DNA from: Formicarius rufipectus
Taxonomy: Eukaryota > Chordata > Aves > Passeriformes > Formicariidae
DNA: 64,000 bases
Assembly (NCBI GenBank): GCA_013399695.1
Contig: VXAU01002292.1
Coordinates: 941,670 to 1,005,669 of the forward strand
Direction: 5' to 3'
The first letter of the stretch is position 1. Every line of letters starts with the position of its first letter. A program made the translations under genes and the position numbers. The notes below the pieces were generated by a model. The model saw only the letters and a list, made by a program, of their open reading frames with translations. It searched no databases and was not told the origin of the DNA. Positions 12,932-24,900 of this stretch are shown here, piece after piece.

Positions 12932-15900
12932 CTGAAGCAAAAAAAGATACACATGCAAAGACTTACTATTAAAGAGTAGCGGGAGTAATTTTTGTAACAA
13001 TTCTAAGAGAACCAGAACAAAAATTACTTAAAGAGATTAGCTAAAGTAATTTGAGTCAATGAACTACAGATACTGCTAGGTGATAACAAGAAATTAATTA
13101 GACTAATTTAAGGAGTCTGTGTACTCTGAAAAGGTAGTAATTTCTCCTTAGAGATTTCTGCCTGTAGAACTTGAATGAATTCACCTTACCTGCAGCCCAC
13201 ACTCAACTCTCCAAGGTGGCCCACTTTAAAATCTAGTCTTACATTTTCAAGCATTTAATAAACCATTCTTACACTTGCTCATCACAGTTAGAGTTACAGC
13301 ATGGGGGTGGAATATCTTGATTCTAAAGAGGAAGTTAAATACCTAAAGGGACTAGACATGAAAAATGACTGAGCAAGGGAAAACATAAGTGAATTCCTGT
13401 CCCGACTCACCAGCCATGTTTGCAGCCTGTGTCAGGATGTCATCTTGTGCACTGCGGGTTCTGTTGTCTTCTTTGATGAACTCCAAATAAGGTGCTGCAT
13501 CACTCAGAGTGGTAGGAGTGAGTAAAACATCAATACCGCTCCTGAAAACCTTCACAAAGTCATTGGCAATGAGACGTCTGACTTTCTGTGCCTTGATAAA
13601 GTACTTCTCATAGTTCCTAGAAAGAAACGTGGATATGAGCACCTGACACTTTCATTCCAAAAATACAGCACTTAATTTCTTAGGTACTGTAGAAACTACA
13701 AGCCCAATATTCCTTTTGGGTGAAATTTTGACTCACACTTGTACTTAGGTTTTTGTTACACCAGATGCTTAGTCATCACACATGATGTTTACACTCTCAT
13801 AGCAGCAAAGCTGTCAGGGAAGGAGGAGATGAGGGCATTCAGCTGAAGAAAAGTGAGGGGAAAAGAAAACCCATACAATAACCAAAACAACCCTTATAAA
13901 ATCAAAACAATACTTTTATGATCATTTGGAAACTAAACTGTGTATTGAATTTCACAGTGAATTGGAAGGAACCCATCAGGATCATCAAGTCCAACCTGGC
14001 CCTACACAGGACACCCCAAGAATGTGCCCCATGTGCCTGAAAATATTGTCAAAACACTTCCTGAACTCTGTCAGGCTTGGTGGTGTGACCACTTCCCTAG
14101 GGAGCCTGTTCCAGTGCCCAACCATTCCCTGGGTAAAAAACTTTATCCTGATACCCCACATAATTTCACTGCAGGGCAGCCCAGTAAAGCCTATAAACAA
14201 CAAAGAGCTAAACAGGTCTGAAAAGTAGGAAGTAATAATTTAGGACTCAATCCAGCAAGATACTTGAAGCATATGAAAAAGTCCCCTCATCTATGGAGGA
14301 TTCCAAATGGACTTAAAACTATGTATGTATTTGTAGTATAATTCTCTGTAGAATACTATAAAGATCTTGTTTTTCCCTAACCTTTTTTTTTTTCTCATGT
14401 AAACATGTGGTCTATGGATTTCCATCTTTACACAACTTGGAAGCAGAAACATGTTAGTCAGCTTTATATCTATTGTTTCTTCTAACTACATATGCAGAAC
14501 CAGTAAATGTGGAATCCTTAAATTCAGAGAAGTTCAGTTTCAAAAGCAATCACCATCTAAATGCACAGCTACTTGGGAAAGAAAAGAGAAAAAAGTAAGA
14601 GGAAGAAGGAAAATAAGGGAAAAAGAAAACAGGAAAACAGCAAAGTAGCAAAACGAAGAAAAAAAAGGAAAAAGGGGAAGAGAAGAACATAAAAACAAAG
14701 GGGGGAAAAAAAGGGAGGGGTGTATTAGCAACTGCTACACGCCAGAGTGTTTATTGATAAAGGAACTGAAACTGCCCAAAAGCTACTCTGTAAGACTAAA
14801 GATTTAATATTCTGAAAAACTGCAACAAATATTATTATAATTAATAATAAACAGCAGATTCAAGTTAAATAGTTGTATCATGGGAATTTGACGTTTTTCT
14901 ACAATAATTTCTGAAATCAGCCTAGCTGTTAACTTCAAAGTCCCTAAATGCCACATCCACAGATCTTTTAAATATCTCCAGAGATAAAGGCCAGATAAAA
15001 AGAAGTCATAAAAGGCAACATTAACAGGAGACACAGATGGGTTTTCCTTACTACTTACTCTAAGAATGATTTCCGAACCCTGTGTTTTGTTTCTCAAAAG
15101 TAATTAACTATGAACAGGAACAAAAGTCCCTTGTTCAGTCTTGATGGAAGTCAATTGTATATTCCTTCCCAAAAGAGTTAACTTTATGAATTTTAAAGCA
15201 GCCTTAGGAAAGCTGATCTGGACAGTTGTAAGCAGAAGGAGCACACTTGGCAGGAGTATCAGCATTCCATAAAAGCTGTTTGTTACAGACTGACTGACAA
15301 CATTCCTGTCTCTGAGAGCAATTAAGAAGTCACATCTGATGAATACTCATGCTGACAGAGCTCTTTCAAAGCAAGTGCACTACAGAGACTGATTACACGA
15401 CTAACATTTTTGTTAGTATCTGAACACATTCAGACAGAGAAAAGCAGCACTTTTACTAACATAAACCAGGGCTGTTGGATAAGGATAGAAAACGAAAAAA
15501 AACCAAAACTGATCCATGCACTAGCTTCTATTTGAGAGCTGGATAAAACCCTGTCTTCTGTAAAGACAGAAGTTCAGTACCTTTGCCAGTGCCTCTCTTT
15601 CCCTGTACACTAAGGCAAAGAGCTACAACAGTTAATTTAATTGCTATATTTCTGGCTCTCCCTAGAAGACCTTGCTAGAATGTACTAAGTTTTTCTAAGC
15701 AGTTTTAATGAGATTAACAACTACAGAACTTTTAGCACTACAGCAGTAATGGCTTCAGTATGATTTCAATGTCATACCATAGGGTAGAGATTTTTGCTTA
15801 ATTTGAATAACGGGTGCCAGTAAAACTCTGATAGGGGAAAAAAAAAATCACTAAGTTGGTTTACTTATGTAATTTAGGAGGCTCACTGGTACGACTCAGG

Positions 15901-18900
15901 GAAAACATTTTAATTCATTATTAACAGTTCACTACATATTATATATAGCTAAAGCAATAATAAAAATATAGAGAGTCATTAGTATGAGGATAATTTTTTC
16001 TTCCCATCATAATGAACAATTAATCACCATTTGCTTAAAAATTTGTTAACTTGGCAAATTTGAATTTCAAAATGTTCTGCTTACTGTTTCAACAAGAAAT
16101 AGTTTCCTGACAGAATTCTTCCTCTTACAACATCGTTAAAGCCTTCGCGTCGTGTTGCAGCATACATACTTTCTGTGGACTCATTCATGTCAGAACGGTG
16201 TCCTGAAAAGAAAAAGCATTTTCGATATTAATACTTCTTGTAATCCCTAAGATTAAACAACTTCAGGTAAGGTTATACATAATACAGGCCACTGTTTGCT
16301 GCACTCTGCCATGCTACTGTTCTATAAAAACAACAAAACATACTCCTGTTTTATTATAGAAATACTAAACCAGAGTTTGAGCCCAGATACTCTTGTGTTT
16401 GGTAGTAAAATATGTTAAAATATGTATTTACTCACACATTTTTATCTGGACAAGATTTTTTACTCTACCATCATGGAGAAATAACACCAAGCACTGAACC
16501 ATGGAAAGTATATCTATAAAAACTAACACTTTTTCACAGCATCCAGCAATGTTTCTACTGTTTGAGAAAAAAGTTTTTTCAAAGGCCTTACCATATTCCA
16601 GTCCATCAAACCTGGCCATATTTGATGCCACTTCTGCTGTGCACAGCACATGATAGCAGACAATTGAGTAACGAGTGTGTGGTAGACTCACTTCAACCAC
16701 TTTAGCACCTGCATTCTGAAAGAGGTCAGCAGCCTTTGACCAGAGAGACAGAATTTCGCTAGACAGCCCTGGTGCATGATATTCCTTAGAGGAAAAACAA
16801 GAAGGGGAATGATTTCACATACTGGTTTACTTTAGTAAAAATCAAAATGCAAATAATTCTTGCCAAAAATACATTGAAACCATTATCTTACCAGTATATG
16901 ACTTTAAATACTTATTAAAAGCTTTCTGCATCTAATAAACACTATACAATCAAGCAGTATTAAATTAACAGGATTCAGTCTTAAGAGTATTAAGTTCATC
17001 TCAGTAAGATCAACCTACGTATTGCAATCATGGAATTTCAGCAGTTTCTCCTAAAGGAGAAGTTACCCAATTATCCCCTTATTTATCTATTCACTGAGAC
17101 TGTAATGAACTCTCTGCAGTCATGGGTAGAAATTATTCAGGTCTAAATCCTAAAACTAGGGATGCTGCGAGTAGGAAAGATAAAAAGAATCAGCGTATCA
17201 GCAGTAACTGGCATCCATCAGTGAAACAAACAAAACAAGCCCCACCAAAGAATAACTACAATCAAAGAGCTGGGGGAAGACTTAATTAAGCTACACTGCT
17301 GTTACAGAGTTAAGATATTCTATTAAAAGCCCCTATTTTAGAAGATACTTGCTTCAGTTCTAAAAGAGTCATAATACTGTCTGACTTCTGAGTAGCTATG
17401 ATCCACGTTTAGTGCATGCATGTATCTGTTTAGGATAATCTGTAGCAGAAGAAAACATCTGTCTAAAGGATATAAATAATTAACCAATACCACAATTTTA
17501 GATTTATCAAAATTTAACCAGTATGTAGCTAATCAATTTTCTAGGCATATAATTTTTGCACTTCACAGATCCTGAATAATTGGTCATTGGTATCTCTACT
17601 TAACGAATTAAATATTTTGGTATGCCTGTTCTAGCACAGGTTCACTGAGAATCAAACCAATAGGTATTATTCACATTGCTGCTTTGAAGGCAGAGCTCTT
17701 ATTACATTAAAAATAGGCTGTAGTCCCAAATCTTGTTCCAAAATTGCAAGTTTCCTTATAGTTACAAAGATGATTGAATCGCATACACCTGATGCCAGAT
17801 CACAGCAGTCTTTCAATCCTTACCAGAGCTCTGCAAATCACAGCTCCTTGTGCCATTCAATTGCCTTTAAAATTCTGCTTCATATTAACACAGTGCCATT
17901 TAGACAAGTACCTCAAAGTGTTGCACAAACCAGTACCAACCTCACTGTGTGAGAAGGCAACAAGAGCAACGTGTTTTAGGTTACAGGGGTGACTAATGAA
18001 AGAGCAACATAGAGAACTGAAAACTGAAGCTCCCCATTTCCCCTGAAGTTCCTGACAGTGCTTCTCATAATGATGACCAAATGTTTTAGATGACACACTA
18101 GCATATGTTTACTCCAAAGCACCTGAAGAGGCAGCAGAGCAAATACAGCTTTTTTCCCAGGAGCTGCTTGTACTGTCTTCACAGTTTTAAATCAAGAGAC
18201 TGGGAGGTGGTGGGAAAGGCACAAATATGTTTTGTTAGTTGTCCTATTTGTTGTTCTTGTCCACAACTGTTGACAGGATTTAAATGTTACCTTTGGAATT
18301 CCTATTGAGAGCTTGCTGACATCAGTCAAATTGGGTAGTTCAAATGGCTTAAAGTTGTCCTGAATTGTGGTAGAGTCTTTAGGATCATGTCCAGCAAGTG
18401 AACCTGAAATACAACATGACATATGGAGAACAGGAAAATGTGCATTAGTTAGCCAGAATACAGTTTGCTTTGAGACACTGTTGTAAACAAAGACATATGA
18501 TGTAGTAATACCTAACACAACTGCTGCGTCATCCACACATCTGGTTAGGATTCCTGGCACATCCATGGAGTTCACTAGAGGAATGAGACCATGGCGAGAG
18601 ATCAGTCCATATGTTGGCTTTAAACCTACTACACCACAGTGAGCAGCAGGGTTTCGGGTAGATCCTCCTGTGTCTGACCCTAAGGCTCTATGGTTTCAAA
18701 AGGATCATCATTAGTAATATAATTCAGAACATTTCCAAATAATAAGAATGTGTGGCTTTAAGATGCATGAATTTAAAACTCTGTGAATTCTTCCAGATTA
18801 GAAGTCATAACCACACAGCCTGAATTTCAGCCTGCTCCCTATTTTTGAACTGTTCTTTGATTTTTCTTAGAGTCTCTGAATTAACCATCAGGAGAGCCCA

Positions 18901-21900
18901 ATTCTCTTCATAGTGCAGAGGCAAATACGTAGAATTCAGACCATCCAAAGATGGCCCCAAATATCTTCTTCTGCCTTCTCTGTTGATCTGTTCCAATACA
19001 GTAGACTCCAAAAGATACATCTCATGTGATTTAGGGTACAATTTTCAACAGGACATTTTTTCAATAGACAATGCACTATGAATCAGCATTTTCCAGCATA
19101 CAAATGAATAGCAACACTTCTTGCCCCTAACAAGAGGGGATACTTTGGAAAGTCTGGGATGTTTTTCCTGTTTCCAAACCTACAAAGTATAGCATCAGAA
19201 CTCCCAATTTACAATAGCTTAGGTACAATTAGGATACAGTATTTTTTAATTAGTTTTTTGAATTTGACTTCCTTTTTAGTTCACAGGTGAAATCTTGCTC
19301 TTTCTAAATCGAAATTTTTGTTTTAAAAATTGTAATGGAATTGGGAATTTGCATTGAAATTAAACATCCTCTTCTCTTGTTTTTAATAAATTTAACTCAA
19401 TCACAATTAAAAAAAAATAGAGCAGATTTCATTCAACTCTCTGTGAAAACCAAATTAACCTTCAGAAGTAGGTAAAATTTTTACTGAAGTGAGTATATGA
19501 CTTTTCCCAGAGGCATCAGTTTCGGAGATGGCTGAACCAATTAAACTGACTTTGCTGAAGCGTAATTTTTTTTCAAAGCTTATATGTTGATACAAAATAT
19601 CCTCAATATTGTACCATTTTGGTACATCCAAATCTCATACTGAAAAGACAAAGACTGTCAGTATTCCTGATGCCTGAAAAACACTAATAGAGTGGATACA
19701 CAATAGGTTATAGTTTATAGAACAGCTGGACAAAAAAAATCTCCTGGATCTGACAATGTGCTGAGAAGTGCAAAACGGGAGTTCAGTATGGCCAGCAACA
19801 TAAGAAAAGGTGCCAGACCCTAACAGGGTCAGCCCATGACAAGTAACAGCAGTCCTTGGGAATGGCTACACTGAGTTCAGTTTAAATAGTATTAAAATGT
19901 TGAGTAGATTATATCCTAGCAAAAGGCAATGAGATGACGAGATGTATAATTTAAAAAAATAATTAAGAAAAGCTGTAATCAACATTAACAAAAAACACAT
20001 TAACAATAAAATAGATGTTTGTAATGTAGCCTATGGGTAAACAAGGACAAAGTAACTAGAAAGAATTCTTAAACACCTTCCAAATAAGAGCACAATTGAA
20101 ATAATCTTCTATAAAACATGCTCAACCATGTAGTTCTAAAAATTGCTTAAAATGCAAGGTGTAAAGTTTTAAGGATCCGTTTTCTTTTACTGGTTAGACG
20201 GAGAAGATAGTATAGACAACTGATTTACTAAACAGTATGATGCTATTCCTTACTGAAAAAGTTGGAATTTTGAAAACTGCCATTAAAAAAAAAAATCCAG
20301 CTGGTTTATATTCCTTTGGGAAAAAAACCCCAAACCTCAAACATACACCTGCCAAAAAAACGCCTGAACACTAAAACAGACAAGTTTTTAAGTATCTGCG
20401 TAGTAAGTATTGTGTACGCTTTTGTTAAATCAGGCATTTAAAAACTTTTAGATCCCAAATTTCATGTATTAGTATGTAACTATGCTATAAAAACCAAAGC
20501 AGAGTAGGAAAGATTATACTGTTACAAATTAAGGGATCTCCTAATTTGCTGAATTACTGTTTCAGCATGTGTTTGTGTAACACACTCATTGAAGAAGAGA
20601 ATGTGCCACAAACTCTCTAAGACTTTAAAGAGTTCATGTGGAAATAAGAATAAAACTGTCACTCCTTTACTGCTATTATAATTTTATTTCACACAGTGGC
20701 CATATCAGGACACTGAATAATGTTTGAAATGAATAGGCCTAAATTTGCCTGTATGGATTAATTCTGGCTTCATACGGCATGAATAACCTAGAGATGCTGA
20801 AATAAATTCTTTCATTCCAGTGCCAATAACCCTCCCATTTCATTCTAGCTTATGAGAAAATTCCCAAATTTTCGTTCGTGAAGTCTAGCCATGATGATGA
20901 GAAAATTACAGACTAAAACATTCCAATGTATTTTGAGACATTTAGTGAAAAACTTTAAAAGCCTCTTACGCAAAACACGTGAAAGATGACACAGCAGCTG
21001 CACTGCCTCCTGAGCTCCCTCCTGTTATTACCCAGTCAGGCTCTTTGTCCTCAGAATGGGATTCTGGGACAGATTTTTCCTTGTATTGTCTTGAATAACT
21101 CCAGGGATTTCTGACCGGTCCAAATACTCCATCTGTACTCCCAGATCTAAGATAGACAGGACAAACAGAGACAAAAGTGACAGATGACACACCATATTCA
21201 GCAATATTGGGTTTTTTAAGTCCAAATTCTCATTCTTCATCCTAGCAAATTCAATTTCAACACTAAAACACTGGTGTATGTAAATCCATGTGCAGTCAAC
21301 TTCAACAACATATACAGAACTGTAAAGTTTATAGCTCTTCATCCCTTTCTGACACATAATCTGAACTTGTATCTTTCTAACTTCTGCTAACAATACTGAA
21401 AAGCATAATCACAAAGATATAAAACTGATTTAAGCTATGTAAAAGTAAAGGTCCGTATGTCCCTCAAATCAAAGGCATTCTGTTTTTCTAACCCTGCACT
21501 TGATGCAAGACCACAGTTGAGGGGAAAACCATGGTTCTAGAGGTGGTGAAAAAGCTTCACAATAGCAGGAACAAGCTCTTCTCTGTAAATGACACACTAT
21601 TACTCACTCTGCAGACATCTGCTGAGACCACAGTTCACTGGTTCAGAGCAAAAGTCTGGATTTTCAGAACCTGGTTTGTCAGACTGTGGTCACCTCAATA
21701 TGAGCTGCCACCAGAATCAGGGGCAAGGGCTACTTTCGTCCTTCCTCACAACCTCCATGCCATGTTCCCCCTGACTCCAAGGTGCCACTGTTATCAGCCA
21801 AATCATCAGACAGAGGGCAGCTGACATCAGTTGAGAACTAACCTTATTGAGACATCATTACTTTAGAGCTGGATCTGCTCCCTGGTCAAGCTCATGGTGC

Positions 21901-24900
21901 AGCTATGCTGGTGTTAGCATAAGAGATCATGCAAATTCACAGATCAGAAATGAGAAGACAGTGTTGGGATAAGCCATTTTAAGAGAATCCTAAGCTTTAA
22001 TGAGCTTAGACCAGTTGTAATACTGCATAATCAGATTTTTCCCATGCTTTTTGCCTGCTGTTCCTCTGAGGAATATCTCTTTTACACAGAAATTACTTTA
22101 TTCAAGACACTACAGTCCAAGTATTTCCACTCCATCCATATGAATTTCCAATTAAACCTCTGTCTTCGGTTTAATAAAACCAAAACACGGCACTTACTGT
22201 TCCTCATTACCTTCTAGACCCAGTAGCTGGTGTAACAGAGATCTCCATTCCTAACAGCCTGATGCTGTTCTCTGCTACAGCTTGGCTGCCTTCACTGATT
22301 TGCTGGAGCACCAATTTGTAAGAGTATTTTTCAATGGGCTCCTGACAGAAACGTCACCAGCATTATTTCAGGTAACTTAAAAGTGTTGCTCTTTGCTGTT
22401 TGCAGCAAACTGGGGAGTACTCATACAAATTACTCCAGTGGTTGACTGGCAGAGGCAGTGGCTGCCATTGGGGGCAAGATACTACTTAGCTAAAGACAAA
22501 AAGGAAGGAGTCTCCCTCCCACCAATAAGGAGAAAGAAAAAAAAAAATCAATTAACTGTGTTGTAACCAATCCTACTAACAGAACACTGGATCTGGAAGA
22601 AGGCTGCTTGTCCTTGGTCTTCTACAAAGGCTGGACCACTTCCTCCCTCTCAAGCACAGCTACAGTCAAACACTATGTTCATAAAACCCAGGATCTGAGT
22701 TTCCTCGGTTTGTTGTGTATCATTTACACAACAGTATAAATGCTCAGGGAGAAGTTCATGCAACTCTATATACTCTTCATGGGTTAAGTATTCACTATTG
22801 TCCAGCCTCACAGAAACAGGAGTTATGGATTACAGGTACATTGGAACAGATGGTGTGTATTCTTTTTTATGTACAATCACACATAAAAAATAATAAACAT
22901 CACTCACCCCATTGCAAATTCATCCAGGTTTGTTTTGCCTAAAAGCACAGCTCCCTGATCCAGTAATTTCTGAACTACTGTAGCATTGTAAGGAGAAACA
23001 TAACCTGAAAACAATCAGAACAATTAAGAGTGATTTGTGAGATAGAAATTATTTTTTAAAAGTAGTTATTCTGAACACCTCAAAGTTATCACTATATGTG
23101 CATAAGAACTGTCAATTCACAGTGCAAGAGTCTTGCTTCAAGGTAACATGAATAATTTTCAAAACTTAGCAAAAGTAAACCCAACACTGTTTAGTTTGCA
23201 ACATCATTTCTTTTCCTCCACGATTTACAATCCAGCAATTCTGGATTACACATGCCTAGATTGTGGGGCTAAGACTTCACATAAACAAGACACCACAAGG
23301 GTAGCAAATTACTGCATTCAACCAATTTGCAGGAACTGACTACAATAAGAAGAAATGAGAAAAAGCTCTTTAGAGGAAAATGCTAATCTATCCTAAATTA
23401 TCACCCATTACCATGAGATAAAGCAGCATATGGCTAACCACAAGGTGAAATACTATCTGGCTGTCCTGTTGTCAAATACGTGCACCCTTCACCACTTAGA
23501 CCTTACATAACCTAGAATGAAAATCATGACAGTGACATGAGATTTCAGGTTCATACCCAAATCATTTTGTGAATATTGATAGGAGTGTCTCCAGCCCCAC
23601 CTTCAACAGGAACAAGGACATCACTCCCAATATCGATTGCAATGAATCACAACAGGTCTCAAAACATGCTTTAATGAAAAGCACATCAGCTAATATAACA
23701 CTTTTTAAAATAGCAAAGTCACGTTTTGTTTCTTCTGCTACTAAAAACCCTACAATCAGACTAGGATTCTGCTAATTTACTTGTGTTATCCTCCACAAAA
23801 CTTTATATATAGTTTTACTTTGTGCAGAATAAAACAGATAGAAGAAATGTTTTCTACCTTTGTTTTTACTACGAAAAGAATGTAATGCCTTGAAAAGATT
23901 CATGTTAATATAAAAAATGAGCTCAGGGAAAAAAAAAAGTCTTATATAACATGTTTGTATGTTGAGATTGTTAATGTCCACTCTTCCTACAGCCATATAA
24001 AAAACTACTTAAGTCAATAATTATCAACAGAACAACAACAACAAAAAGGCTTGTATTTGGTTTTTGGTAAGCAGAACAGTACTCACTGTTCTCCTCTAGA
24101 CCTAAAGTAATTGAAGCAAAACGTGAATTTTTGAGGAATTCTGTATATAGGTTATAATTAAAACTGTGTTAAAAGCATGCAACTAATAAATTAAAGAGAT
24201 AATGTGCTTAGAAGAAAAAGATGTATCTGTCATACCAGATGAACCTGACCAGCAAAATTGGATAAGTGTATTTCCTCAAAGGAGTCCAGCTCATTTTTTC
24301 AAAATATTTAATTTCTGGAAGACTCCACTCCATAAACCCTCTAAAGAGCAAGAGTTCTTAAATGAGATCCGATTTTACTTAAAAGCTTTACTGTACCTCT
24401 TAGCATGTTTGATGCGCATGTTGTCTCAATGCCAGCTGTATTAAAGTTGTCTTTTACTGCAATAGGAATTCCATCCAGAACACCCAGTGGCTGACCTGCA
24501 TTAGGAATGATTGCAAAGACAATAAAGCCAAGTGTGCTATATGTATAGTTTTCTCATCAATTACACTTTACTGTACATATTCCTTCAGGGGGTTTTTGGA
24601 AGTAAGAATGCTACCTGCTTGGCATTTTGACAGTTGTCTGTTACATTTTCAAGAACCATTCCAACTCTAGCATTGAGCATTCTGCCCAAACCAGACCTGG
24701 CTCTGCAGATGTGCTTAAGCCTGCAAGACAGGCAGCCTGTTGCTTCCATACAGGTTAGCTTTCCTAAAGGTGTCCATATCTCTTTCATTGTAACCACACA
24801 GTGCTTATTTCAGCCATAGATGCTGCTAAACCCATCAATAGGTTGGGAGCCATAAACTCTGCCTATCGCACATACACAGTAGATGTGACCTGAAGAAATT

